From Candidatus Bathyarchaeota archaeon (GTDB lineage: Archaea; Thermoproteota; CALKCG01; B24): a stretch of DNA of 64,000 nt. Each line of letters begins with the position of its first letter. Positions within the stretch are counted from its first letter, which is position 1. Location: the NCBI GenBank assembly GCA_018396755.1, contig JAGTQM010000003.1, positions 78,919-142,918 of the forward strand, given 5' to 3'. The notes below the pieces were generated by a model. It was not told the origin of the DNA, did no database searches, and saw nothing but the letters and a program-made list of their open reading frames with translations. Shown piece after piece: positions 25,084 to 33,203 of the stretch. Position numbers and translations under genes: made by a program.

Positions 25084-25895
25084 AAACGTTTAAAGTAGTA
25101 TCTCAGCTCGTTAGAACAAGAATAGTAGACCTGCTTAATAAGAATTCCCGGATGGACGGCAGGGGTTTACTAGACTACAGAGAGATTAAAGTTGAGAAAG
25201 GCTTTATCAGTAAAGCTGCCGGGTCGGCTCAAGTTTCAATAGGATCTACAAAGGTTCTCGCTGGGGTTAAAGTTGAATTGGGTGAACCCTTCCCAGATGT
25301 GCCTGATAAAGGTGTTTTAACAGTTAACGCTGAACTAGTTCCTCTCGCATCGCCAGCCTTCGAGCCGGGTCCACCTGATGAAAACGCCGTAGAGCTCGCT
25401 AGAATAGTTGATAGAGCTTTAAGAGAAACTGAAACAGTCGATTTAAAAATGTTGTGTATAGAGCCTGGTAAGAAGGTTTTCGTGGTTTTCGTAGACATAT
25501 ATGTTTTAGATTATGATGGCAATTTTATTGACGCGTCTTCACTCGCCTCGATTCTCGCATTGGGCAATGCGAGAATTAGAAAATTCAGAGTTGAAGAGGG
25601 GAAGCTTAAATACGAAGACGGGTACATTCCCCTCCCTATAAGACACATACCTGTTACTGTAACCTTAGCTAAACCTGATGATGGCCCGTTTATAGTGGAT
25701 CCAAACCTTGAAGAAGAATTCAGCCTAGGTAATAGAATATCTATTTCGATAGATGAGCTTGGTAGAATTTGCGGCATTCAAAAGCTTGAGGGAACACTAT
25801 CTGTAGACGAAATCTTTGAAGCTATATCTACAGCTAAAAATGTCGCGCCAAAACTCATAGAGATTGTGAAAAAGGAGAGTGGTTTAAATGTCTAA
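25080..25895 (+). CDS. rrp42: Exosome subunit Rrp42
   Basis: Inactive RNase PH-fold partner that forms the ring with Rrp41. The 271 residues contain [39 protein letters not shown] and [16 protein letters not shown]. Like other Rrp42 proteins it lacks the catalytic phosphate-binding arginine pattern seen in Rrp41. The TTG start overlaps the rrp41 stop, and it overlaps the L37Ae gene by 8 nt. Confidence 0.95.
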   Translation: MKTFKVVSQLVRTRIVDLLNKNSRMDGRGLLDYREIKVEKGFISKAAGSAQVSIGSTKVLAGVKVELGEPFPDVPDKGVLTVNAELVPLASPAFEPGPPDENAVELARIVDRALRETETVDLKMLCIEPGKKVFVVFVDIYVLDYDGNFIDASSLASILALGNARIRKFRVEEGKLKYEDGYIPLPIRHIPVTVTLAKPDDGPFIVDPNLEEEFSLGNRISISIDELGRICGIQKLEGTLSVDEIFEAISTAKNVAPKLIEIVKKESGLNV

Positions 25896-26139
25896 TCAAC
25901 CTGAGAACGCGGGTATGGGCTCTATGAAGGCTAAATACGGGGCTCCACTTAGAAGCAGGTACATTAGGATCCTTCAGATGGCTAAAAGAGTCTACGATTG
26001 TCCTAAGTGCGGTATGCGTAAAGTCAAGCGTATGAGTGTAGGTATATGGCTCTGCTCAAAGTGCGGCTATAAGTTTGCAGGTGGAGCATATCAACCTACC
26101 ACTGAAATGGGTAGAGTAGCTTCACGTATAAGGAAATAG
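25888..26139 (+). CDS. rpl37ae: Ribosomal protein eL43 (L37Ae)
   Basis: Zinc-ribbon large-subunit protein of 83 residues: GAPLRSRYIRILQMAK, then the C4 finger CPKCGMRKVKR...CSKCGYKFAGGAY. ATG 25888 overlaps rrp42. A later ATG (25924, MKAKYGAPLRSR) would match the usual short N-terminus even better. In many archaea rpoP follows directly; here pcc1 follows after only 14 nt, so rpoP is not at its customary place. Confidence 0.93.
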   Translation: MSNQPENAGMGSMKAKYGAPLRSRYIRILQMAKRVYDCPKCGMRKVKRMSVGIWLCSKCGYKFAGGAYQPTTEMGRVASRIRK

Positions 26140-26153
26140 GCTGGGTACGTATA

Positions 26154-26402
26154 TTGAAATTAGAGTGTTGCGTTAAGCTCCGAGTAGATTCAAGCATTTT
26201 AGAGTCTGCCTTTAAAGCCCTATACCCGGAAACTATACGCCTAATCTCGAGAAGGGTATCTGTAACGCTTGAGAAAACCGAAGACTCAATAGTTTTCAAG
26301 TTTAACGCTAAAGACCCTACAGCTTTAAGAGCCGCTTTAAACTCATACTTAAGATGGTTTTCAGCGGTTAAGAAGAGTTTAGAGTATGTAAAGACGTTTT
26401 AA
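26154..26402 (+). CDS. pcc1: KEOPS complex subunit Pcc1
   Basis: An 82-residue dimerisation subunit of KEOPS, which makes N6-threonylcarbamoyladenosine at position 37 of ANN-decoding tRNAs. The pattern fits Pcc1: a first strand-helix unit (VDSSILESAFKALYPE), then VSVTLEKTEDSIVFKFNAKDPTALRAALNSYLRW. Its position at the end of the exosome superoperon is the conserved archaeal one. The start is TTG with GGGT upstream. Confidence 0.85.
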   Translation: MKLECCVKLRVDSSILESAFKALYPETIRLISRRVSVTLEKTEDSIVFKFNAKDPTALRAALNSYLRWFSAVKKSLEYVKTF

Positions 26403-26538
26403 ACCCGTATTTAAGATATTTTAGCGGTTGGAAAAGTTAAAGTTTACAGAGAGACTTTAAACCTTTTCAATGAATAAGTCCATCTAAATACGATAGGTCT
26501 TCGACTGTAAATTTTTAAAGTGGGTTTAAGTTTAAACA

Positions 26539-27351
26539 TTGAAGTATGTTATGAACAGCGGCTTACGTATAATCGTATTGATAAAGCAAGTGCCAGATAT
26601 TGGGAAAGTTAAATTTAACGTCGAAGAAGGTAGGATAGATAGAAGTTCAGCATCATTGGAGACAAACCCCTTCGATTTAAACGCACTTGAGACAGCTATT
26701 CAGTTTAAGGAACATATTGGAGGCTATGTAACAGTCGTAAGTATGGGCCCCCCTCAGGCTGAATCGAGTTTAAGAGACGCCTTAGCTAGAGGAGCTGATA
26801 GAGCCATCCTTCTCACGGATAAATTTTTCGCTGGAGCAGATACGCTTGCCACATCTTACACGTTAGCTACAGCTATTAGAAAAATCGGCTTTTTCGATTT
26901 GATAATCTGCGGTGAGAAGACCGTGGATGGTGATACTGGTCAAGTTGGACCTGAAGTTGCTGAGCATCTCAATATTCCACACGTCGCTTATGTATGCGAA
27001 ATCAGATCAGCCACGTTGGATAGGCTTCTAGTAGTCTCCGATATGGGTGACAAATATCTGATCGAAGTTAAGCTTCCAGCTCTAATCACTGTGACTAAAG
27101 ATATAAACACGCCTAGGCTTCCAACTTTGAGAAATGTTCTCAAAGCCAAGAAGGCTAACATTGAGGTTTGGAGTGCCGATGACTTGGCAGACTATGGTGA
27201 GTTATGTAGATTCGGTCTTCAAGGCTCTATGACCACAGTATTCAAAATAGTTTTCCCGTCCGAAGAGGGGAGGAGGGGGTTAATCTTCCACGGGGAAGAT
27301 GCCGTTGAAAAACTCGTAGAAGTTTTACGTGAAAGGGGGTTTATAGCTTGA
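26539..27351 (+). CDS. etfB: Electron transfer flavoprotein beta subunit
   Basis: EtfB of about 270 residues: IIVLIKQVPDIGKVKFN, ETNPFDLNALETAIQFKE, LARGADRAILLTD, and the nucleotide-site region GEKTVDGDTGQVGPEVAEHL. In bifurcating Etfs this pocket takes a redox-active FAD and NADH instead of AMP. The track start is TTG 26539; ATG 26551 gives MNSGLRIIVLIK and is equally possible. It begins the three-gene operon etfB-etfA-dehydrogenase, the same order as lctBCD of Acetobacterium. Confidence 0.93.
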   Translation: MKYVMNSGLRIIVLIKQVPDIGKVKFNVEEGRIDRSSASLETNPFDLNALETAIQFKEHIGGYVTVVSMGPPQAESSLRDALARGADRAILLTDKFFAGADTLATSYTLATAIRKIGFFDLIICGEKTVDGDTGQVGPEVAEHLNIPHVAYVCEIRSATLDRLLVVSDMGDKYLIEVKLPALITVTKDINTPRLPTLRNVLKAKKANIEVWSADDLADYGELCRFGLQGSMTTVFKIVFPSEEGRRGLIFHGEDAVEKLVEVLRERGFIA

Positions 27352-28343
27352 ATCAACCGGTTAAAAATGGTGTGATGGTATACGCTGAACAGGAGGAAGG
27401 AATAGTGCATCCGGTTTCATTCGAGCTTCTAGGTAAAGGTAGGGAGTTGGCAGATAGGCTTAACATTGAGCTTTGGAGCGTCTTATTGGGATATCGTGTT
27501 CGAGATAAGGCTGAAACCCTCATCCATTATGGTGCCGATAGAGTTTTTCTCTACGACGACCAGATGCTTGAAGAATTTGACGTAGTTAAGTATAAACATG
27601 TGCTTGTTGAACTTGTTAGAGAAGTCGCTCCTCAATTGTTTCTAATAGGTGCAACACCGCTAGGTAGGAGTTTAGCTCCAAGAATTGCAGCAGCGTTGAA
27701 TACTGGTTTAACCGCAGACTGCATCGATATTCAAATCGATGATAGAGGTGAAATCGTACAGATAAGACCCGCTTTCACAGGGAACATAATCGCTCACATA
27801 AAGACTAGAAGTAGACCTATTATGGCGACCGTTAGATACCGGGTTATGAAGCCTCTACCTAGGGATAATTCGAGAAGAGGGAAGATAGTTGAGAGGTCTC
27901 CTCCAAAGCTTCCAGATACGGGCTTAAAGTTTTTAGGTGAAGTTTCAACGCGATCCGTAAACCTTGCAGAAGCAGATATAATAGTATCAGGCGGTAGAGG
28001 TCTGAAGAAGAAAGAGGATTTGAACATGCTTAAAGAATTAGCCTCCCTCCTAGGAGGAGTGGTAGGTGTTAGTAGGCCTCTCGTCGACGATGGATGGATA
28101 TCTAAAGACCACCAAGTAGGCTTTAGCGGGAATACTGTTAAACCTAAACTCTATATTGCATGCGGTGTTTCAGGTTCTCCCCAACATATGGCTGGTATGC
28201 GTGATTCCGAAGTCATAGTTGCTATAAATATCGATCGATCAGCGCCTATTTTCCGAATAGCCGACTATGGAATAGTAGGCGATTTATATGAGGTTGTACC
28301 TAAATTGATTGAAGCTTTAAAGAGGTTGAAGGAGAATGAGTAG
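27348..28343 (+). CDS. etfA: Electron transfer flavoprotein alpha subunit
   Basis: EtfA of 331 residues. The N-terminal nucleotide-fold half is followed by the FAD domain with DIIVSGGRGLKKKEDLNML, GVSRPLVDDGWISKDHQVGFSGNTVKP, CGVSGSPQHMAGMRDSEVIVAIN and the final PIFRIADYGIVGD. No ferredoxin domain is fused to the N-terminus, unlike A. woodii LctC. It overlaps etfB by 4 nt and the dehydrogenase by 8 nt, so stoichiometric production is likely. Confidence 0.94.
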   Translation: MNQPVKNGVMVYAEQEEGIVHPVSFELLGKGRELADRLNIELWSVLLGYRVRDKAETLIHYGADRVFLYDDQMLEEFDVVKYKHVLVELVREVAPQLFLIGATPLGRSLAPRIAAALNTGLTADCIDIQIDDRGEIVQIRPAFTGNIIAHIKTRSRPIMATVRYRVMKPLPRDNSRRGKIVERSPPKLPDTGLKFLGEVSTRSVNLAEADIIVSGGRGLKKKEDLNMLKELASLLGGVVGVSRPLVDDGWISKDHQVGFSGNTVKPKLYIACGVSGSPQHMAGMRDSEVIVAINIDRSAPIFRIADYGIVGDLYEVVPKLIEALKRLKENE

Positions 28344-29721
28344 CTTAAGTTTAGATTTTATCGAAAAGCTTAAAGCAATCGTGGGGGAAGACTGGGTTGT
28401 TCAAGGCGAAGACCTCGTAGCTAGCTACGTGTTAGATGAAACCCCTCCTCCAATAAGACCTCAACCACACTTAGACGTTGTTGTTGTTAAACCAGATTCT
28501 TCAGAAGAAGTTTCTGAAATCCTTAAGTTAGCAAATCAATATAATACCTCAGTTTTCCCTAGAGGCGGAGGTACAGGCCTAGTTGGAGGATGCATACCGA
28601 CAGCTTCAGGAGTCATCCTTTCATTTGAGAGAATGAATAGGATTATCGTCGACAGGGATAATTTAATGGCTGAAGCTGAAGCTGGTGCAACTTTAAGAGA
28701 CCTTTTAAATGCTTCAGATGAAGCTGGCCTATTCTTCCCACCGCATCCAGGTGATGAAGGAGCTCAAATAGGCGGTTTAATAGCCTGTAATGCCGGTGGA
28801 TCTAGAGCCATTAAAACCGGAGTTATGCGGAACTACGTACGCGGCTTAGAAGTCGTTCTACCTACTGGGGAGATTCTAAAACTCGGCGGCAAACTCTTGA
28901 AGAACAACTTCGGATTCGACCTAATGCAACTTATAATTGGAAGCGAAGGCACCTTGGCCGTTATAGCTAAGGCTTGGATACGTCTATATCCAAAGTTTCC
29001 AGCAACTGCAACCTTGATAATTCCATTTGAATCGAGAACTACTGCTGTTAAAGCAGTACCTAAGATTCTCCACGCGGGTATTTTGCCGCTAGCCTTAGAA
29101 TATGTTGAAAAGATTCCCATCGAAAGGTCGGCCGAACACTTAGGTTTAAAGTGGCCCTGTAGAGTCGGTGAAAGCTTTCTCATAGTAATATTGGCTGAGC
29201 AGTCTAATGAAGCTTTATACAGCCAATGCGAGCGGCTTTTATCGCTTTGCGAGGAATTCGGCTCTCTTGAGCCGCTTCTAGCTGAAAGCAGAGAAGAACA
29301 GGAATACATTCTGAAGATTCGCAGTGAAATATATTCATCTCTTAAACCCGACATGGTAGATATATTGGATGCTACTGTTCCACCAGCATCCATAGGTTTT
29401 TTTATGGATGAGGTCGAGAGAATAGCTAAACGCTACAATACATATCTACCATCATATGGACATGCAGCAGATGGAAACATACACGTTCACATAATGAAAG
29501 AACAAGGTTGGCGTATGGAAGACTATGACAAAGTTAGAGATGAAATATACGCTGCTGCCGTAGGGCTCGATGGAACAATAACAGGTGAACACGGCGTAGG
29601 AGCTGTTAGAAGAAAAAGCGTAGATAAGTTTCTAAATCCAACACATGTAAAGCTCATGAAAGAGATTAAACGCATATTCGACCCGAAAAACATATTAAAC
29701 CCAGGCAAAGTACTACCGTAA
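28336..29721 (+). CDS. FAD-dependent 2-hydroxyacid dehydrogenase (GlcD/LctD-like)
   Basis: A 461-residue FAD-linked oxidase of the VAO/PCMH superfamily, oxidising D-lactate, glycolate or a similar 2-hydroxyacid. The FAD domain shows FPRGGGTGLVGGCIPTASG (near 74), PPHPGDEGAQIGGLIACNAGG and KNNFGFDLMQLIIGSEGTLAV. The C-terminal substrate domain has YGHAADGNIHVHIM with the active-site His, and GEHGVGAVRR. Genetic coupling to EtfAB implies that electrons leave through Etf, as in the confurcating lactate dehydrogenase of Acetobacterium, where ferredoxin drives NAD-dependent lactate oxidation. Substrate and bifurcation are inferred. Confidence 0.92.
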   Translation: MSSLSLDFIEKLKAIVGEDWVVQGEDLVASYVLDETPPPIRPQPHLDVVVVKPDSSEEVSEILKLANQYNTSVFPRGGGTGLVGGCIPTASGVILSFERMNRIIVDRDNLMAEAEAGATLRDLLNASDEAGLFFPPHPGDEGAQIGGLIACNAGGSRAIKTGVMRNYVRGLEVVLPTGEILKLGGKLLKNNFGFDLMQLIIGSEGTLAVIAKAWIRLYPKFPATATLIIPFESRTTAVKAVPKILHAGILPLALEYVEKIPIERSAEHLGLKWPCRVGESFLIVILAEQSNEALYSQCERLLSLCEEFGSLEPLLAESREEQEYILKIRSEIYSSLKPDMVDILDATVPPASIGFFMDEVERIAKRYNTYLPSYGHAADGNIHVHIMKEQGWRMEDYDKVRDEIYAAAVGLDGTITGEHGVGAVRRKSVDKFLNPTHVKLMKEIKRIFDPKNILNPGKVLP

Positions 29722-29738
29722 TCTGCCGTTTAAAAGTT

Positions 29739-29746
29739 AAAATAAA
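29739..29746 (+). promoter_or_regulatory. Candidate TATA box of the RNase P RNA gene
   Basis: TAAAATAAA centred about 25 nt upstream of the deduced RNA 5' end (29767) is correctly placed for an archaeal promoter. A second AT-rich block (TTTATAAT, 29752-29759) is too close to the helix P1 start to direct it. Confidence 0.45.
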
Positions 29747-29766
29747 AGCTCTTTATAATATTCACA

Positions 29767-30085
29767 TGGGGGCGGGTAAGCCAGTGAGCGGGTTTCCGGA
29801 CGCTTAAGCGTCTGGAGGAAACTCCTCCGCGCAGGTGGAATCACACCACGGCGACGTGGGGGGCGGGAGCCCCGGCTCCGGCGCAGAAAAGTCACTCTCA
29901 CCCGGTGCATGTGGATGATAGGCGGTTCAACCGCTGACAATACCGGGATGTAGAGGTGAAACTGCCGTCCTGTGGGCGTTAAGGCGAAGGAAGCCTATGA
30001 GCTTCCACCTGAGGCTTCAGTAGGCCGCATTAGTCGAATCCCGCTTAAAACAAAAGGAGGGTTACGGCTGGCATACCCGCTCCTT
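29767..30085 (+). ncRNA. rnpB: RNase P RNA
   Basis: A GC-rich island of about 320 nt with the conserved regions of an archaeal RNase P RNA, the ribozyme that matures tRNA 5' ends. CR-I is GGAGGAAACTCC near 29814. The CR-II/III area is AGGTGAAACTGCC near 29954. The 3' part reads TAGGCCGCATTAGTCGAAT followed by CR-V-like CCCGCTTA. The ends pair in an 11-bp helix P1: GGGGGCGGGTA (29768-29778) with TACCCGCTCCT (30074-30084). The ORF called on the opposite strand here is spurious. Rpp30 and Pop5 are encoded 7-8 kb upstream. Confidence 0.88.
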
Positions 30086-30325
30086 GAGGCTGGTGACATT
30101 TAAATAGGACTCCGTCTGTGGCTTCGAGCGGCTAGATGCCAGACGCGATCCCACCTACATAATGAGGGAGGTGATGCTTCACTCCACCCTCTCCTTAAAT
30201 TTATGAATAGGCTTCCAAATATCTTCTCTTCTCAAAGTATTTAATTTTTGCTCATCTATCCCCTAACTGAAGTAAGGGGTTTTCTGGAGCACAATTTTTA
30301 TGAATTAGTGGAGAAAAATCCGTTG
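30086..30325 (+). other. GC-rich, possibly structured RNA downstream of rnpB
   Basis: After helix P1 a second GC-rich block runs to about 30195, preceded by TTTAAATA at 30109, which could be a TATA box. It includes GTCTG-TGGC..GCCA-GAC, able to form a stem, and the near-palindromic GAGGG-AGGTGA-TGCT-TCACTCC-ACCCTC directly before T-rich sequence. No tRNA or convincing box C/D layout is present. It could be a small RNA such as H/ACA type, or simply the rnpB 3' trailer. The last 130 nt are AT-rich with nothing recognised. Confidence 0.35.
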
Positions 30326-30727
30326 TTAAATGGGCGCTAAGACTGCAAAGAGTGCGCTTAAGGCTACAATTATTATGAGGAATATTATGGATGATACTAT
30401 TGCTATGGATAGTGCTCCGGTCCACCCGACGTCGAAAATGGTTTTATAGGATGCTAACCACGCGAGGAAAGCTAGTATTATTGCCAGTATTGATGATAGT
30501 TCACCTAAAAATAGGTATAGGATTATTGATGATAGAGCTATAACTATTGTAAACACTATCGGTCCTATGAGCGTAGCAAGCATGGCTTTCCCCATCGAAG
30601 CCTTTTTTCCAACTATGATTCTAGCCGCTATATAGACTGGTATTGATGCGAATATCCATGCGATAAGTAGCATTAGTATTAATGTTGTTAAAGGCGGGAT
30701 CGTCCAAATGGCAAATGGACGAGGCAT
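30326..30727 (-). CDS. Hypothetical four-helix membrane protein
   Basis: About 133 residues, almost entirely hydrophobic, with four predicted membrane helices: TLILMLLIAWIFASIPVYIA, MLATLIGPIVFTIVIALS, SSILAIILAFLAWLASY, and IVSSIIFLIIIVALSAL. I see no catalytic or transport motif. ATG 30727, which lies downstream of GGGAGG, is a better start than the track's ATG 30754. It is the last of a minus-strand run of small membrane proteins led by a membrane-tethered winged-helix protein. Confidence 0.7.
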   Translation of the reverse strand: MPRPFAIWTIPPLTTLILMLLIAWIFASIPVYIAARIIVGKKASMGKAMLATLIGPIVFTIVIALSSIILYLFLGELSSILAIILAFLAWLASYKTIFDVGWTGALSIAIVSSIIFLIIIVALSALFAVLAPI

Positions 30728-30771
30728 ATTTAACACTTTCCTCCCATTCTTCACTGTACTATGATGTGTTC

Positions 30772-31053
30772 TTATTGGCTGGTTGAAGTTTCAGATTTTT
30801 CCTCTTTCTTCAATTCCTGTTCAATTTCCCTCTCAATATCCTCTATAGGCTTTGGTGGAGGAGTTGTTGCCAGCGTATATCCTATCCAAGCCAGAATCGC
30901 TAGTACTCCTCCAACTGCGACAAAGCCTGTGAGTTTAAGCACGAGCAGTGCGTAGTCTGTTAGAAAGACAAGGTAAGCATAAACTAGTATGCCTAGAACT
31001 CCCGCCGCAAGTAGTAGTGCACCTATAACTTGGTCTTTACTCATGTAAACCAC
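30772..31053 (-). CDS. Hypothetical small membrane protein with acidic tail
   Basis: A 93-residue protein with two membrane helices (QVIGALLLAAGVLGILVYAY and LLVLKLTGFVAVGGVLAILA) and a cytosolic C-terminus rich in Glu/Lys (IEDIEREIEQELKKEEKSE) that looks like a short coiled coil. I do not recognise the family. It lies 45 nt upstream of the four-helix protein, in the same direction. Confidence 0.65.
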   Translation of the reverse strand: MVYMSKDQVIGALLLAAGVLGILVYAYLVFLTDYALLVLKLTGFVAVGGVLAILAWIGYTLATTPPPKPIEDIEREIEQELKKEEKSETSTSQ

Positions 31054-31153
31054 CCGGATATTGAAAATAGTTTAATCCTTAGCTAGATTTAAGATTTACC
31101 ACAACTCTCAACGTTTGTTACATTTTCCTCTACGCATTTAATCTGGAGGAACA

Positions 31154-31450
31154 CTATCTGATCAGCGTTTTAGCCAGAATGTAGACGATCAAGCCTACGA
31201 TGAAAGCGGTGACTATTGGTGTAAAATTCAACTGTTGAAACTCAGCGGTTGACCTTTCTCCAAAGGTTTGACTGAGGCTCTTATTACTCGCTTCTACGTC
31301 TTCAGAAATCCCTTGAGAAAGAGGCCTCACCTTTCCCTCTTCGTCGGTATGGGTTTGAAGTGGAGCTTGAAGCGTAGTCGAAAGTATTATTGCTAACACT
31401 ACTCCCAATACTATGCTGGTAGCGGCCTTCTTAATTTGTCTAGTCATCAT
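31154..31450 (-). CDS. Hypothetical membrane-anchored secreted protein
   Basis: A 98-residue protein with an N-terminal signal or anchor (KKAATSIVLGVVLAIILST), a polar extracytoplasmic stretch of about 40 residues rich in Ser/Glu, and a C-terminal membrane helix (VTAFIVGLIVYILAKTLI). This layout, two anchors with a small external loop, resembles small archaeal surface proteins, but no family is evident. Confidence 0.6.
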   Translation of the reverse strand: MMTRQIKKAATSIVLGVVLAIILSTTLQAPLQTHTDEEGKVRPLSQGISEDVEASNKSLSQTFGERSTAEFQQLNFTPIVTAFIVGLIVYILAKTLIR

Positions 31451-31487
31451 ATAAGAATATCACGCTTTTAAAAGATAATTCTAATGT

Positions 31488-31931
31488 TTAGAACGGCCTC
31501 CTCCTCCATATTCTAAAGGTTTCATACCAGAAGATGATCGCTGCTATTGCCGCGACGATTAAAGCCATAGCGTTTACCGTAGACCATGTTAGAAGTTGAT
31601 ACGCCACTATTGTCATGAAGAAACTGGCATAGAATAAGTATCTTGGAAGAGCCAACCCCATAACATTTACAAACAGGCTTAAAACACCTGCGTCGACTTT
31701 TCTCGTGACAATATACCTACCGTATGCATCCTTACCAACCAAACCAAGCGTTTCCAATTTATCAAGATGGTGAAACGCTAAGCTTGGACTTGAAAACCTT
31801 AATGCCCTCTGGACTTCCCTCACGCCAACCCCCCTTCTATTCTTCAGAAGATACATGTAGACTTGCAACGTTTTACCTCTAAGAGCATACTCTACCTTCT
31901 CCATATCCGGCTCTTTAGACTTCTCAGACAT
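31488..31931 (-). CDS. Membrane-tethered winged-helix regulator
   Basis: A 147-residue protein whose first 75 residues form a winged helix of the ArsR/PadR-like archaeal kind (LRGKTLQVYMYLLKNRRGVGVREVQRAL, FSSPSLAFHHLDKLETLGLV, and the wing KDAYGRYIVTRK). Two membrane helices follow (LFYASFFMTIVAYQLLTW, NAMALIVAAIAAIIFWY) and a basic end. Such proteins are thought to be membrane-bound one-component regulators. Being first in the minus-strand run, it may control the small membrane proteins behind it. Confidence 0.82.
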   Translation of the reverse strand: MSEKSKEPDMEKVEYALRGKTLQVYMYLLKNRRGVGVREVQRALRFSSPSLAFHHLDKLETLGLVGKDAYGRYIVTRKVDAGVLSLFVNVMGLALPRYLFYASFFMTIVAYQLLTWSTVNAMALIVAAIAAIIFWYETFRIWRRRPF

Positions 31932-32105
31932 TTCGGCTCCTCAATCAAACAATCGACTAGATCATGAATAAATATTTCCCTGTCAGGATGGGAAGGTTTT
32001 CTGAATATTTAGCACGTTTAAGTATATTTGAAAAAGTCGAACAATCGCCAGTTTATTTAAATCCTTTAAAATGCTTCTACATGTTAATATACATAGAATA
32101 GAGAC

Positions 32106-33203
32106 CTAGTATAGGATTTCCTCTAGCCTGTTGCTTTCAAGGGCTTTCTTAAGCTCTAAAGCTATTCGCTTACCCGTAGACATAGGCTCGTTAAACAGGT
32201 ATGCCGTGTATGGTGAACCCTGAGGGTATAGATTTGTACCGGCAACTATCCTAGCGGAAACTTCGAAAACTGTAAACCCCCTACTGGGATGATATATCGT
32301 TTCAAGGCAAAATGGTCCTACTATCCCCGGTGGGAAAAGCCTCTGAGAAGCCAATACCACTCTAGCACCCATGTCAAGACAATCCTTTAAAAAGCTTTCC
32401 CTTAAAATTAAAGGCTGATTTCCAGTAACAGTGTAGTCGAAGAACTCCTCTGGAACGTTGGGAAGCCCTCTATATGCCTCATCTATAGGCTCTATACGTT
32501 TATCCATACCTAGAAGTTCAAGTCTACCCTTCGTCACTCTAAACCCCACATCCAGCATTAGACTGTAGAAGAAGTGGAAGTAGTAGCGTACTCCAGGTAC
32601 GAACTCCTGTATGGAAGCTTCTTCAACACTTTTTATAAGCCTCTTCTCCATAGCCCGTTTAATCTTCTCTTCAAGCTCTTCAGCAGAATCTGCTATGAAG
32701 TATCCTGTTCCTCCTTTTGCACCAGGATACTTTACGAATACTTTACAGTCGACTTCCGAGGGGTTTTTAAACTCTCTCGGGGTTTTCAAACCAGCCTCCC
32801 TAAACCATTCTCTCTGTTTAGATCTATCGCTCTCCCACAGTAAAACCATTCTGTTGCCGAACATAGGTACGAAAAGCCTATTAAGAATGTTAGCGGCTCC
32901 AATATACTCGACGAAAGAGCCGTGAGGTATTATCACACAATTCTCCTCTACAAGCCTCTCCTGAACGTCTTTAGAAAGTATGTCTTTAAATTCTCGCACC
33001 TCTATGAAAATGTCTGGTTTAGCTAGAGGGAAAGCTTCGTAGACAAATCTACGGTCTGGTGTTGTCACACCAAGCGTTTTGAATTTCAGCCATTTAGCTC
33101 CGTGGAAAATTTGAAGTGCTGAATGAGAGCATATAGTTGAAATGGTTAATCTGCTCTTATCGTATTTTGAAAACAGCCTTCTAATTTCACCACTCGTTAT
33201 CAT
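32106..33203 (-). CDS. purP: PurP-family ligase (FAICAR synthetase-like), copy 1
   Basis: PurP makes FAICAR from AICAR, formate and ATP in archaeal purine synthesis. This 365-residue ATP-grasp protein has the N-terminal TICSHSALQIFHGAKWLKF, the ATP-grasp lysine strand VFVKYPGAKGGTGYFIA, VPGVRYYFHFFYS, and the metal-binding C-terminal region FEVSARIVAGTNLYPQGSPY. The SHSALQI..GAK motif and overall form fit authentic PurP better than its neighbour does. It overlaps the second copy by 4 nt. Confidence 0.88.
   Translation of the reverse strand: MITSGEIRRLFSKYDKSRLTISTICSHSALQIFHGAKWLKFKTLGVTTPDRRFVYEAFPLAKPDIFIEVREFKDILSKDVQERLVEENCVIIPHGSFVEYIGAANILNRLFVPMFGNRMVLLWESDRSKQREWFREAGLKTPREFKNPSEVDCKVFVKYPGAKGGTGYFIADSAEELEEKIKRAMEKRLIKSVEEASIQEFVPGVRYYFHFFYSLMLDVGFRVTKGRLELLGMDKRIEPIDEAYRGLPNVPEEFFDYTVTGNQPLILRESFLKDCLDMGARVVLASQRLFPPGIVGPFCLETIYHPSRGFTVFEVSARIVAGTNLYPQGSPYTAYLFNEPMSTGKRIALELKKALESNRLEEILY

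Noticed and set aside
28833-29393. 186-codon minus-strand ORF
   Set aside because: Antisense shadow of the 2-hydroxyacid dehydrogenase; the sense frame has complete FAD-domain motifs.
29737-29940. 67-codon minus-strand ORF
   Set aside because: It lies within the RNase P RNA and has the Arg/Pro-rich composition expected from translating a GC-rich structured RNA.
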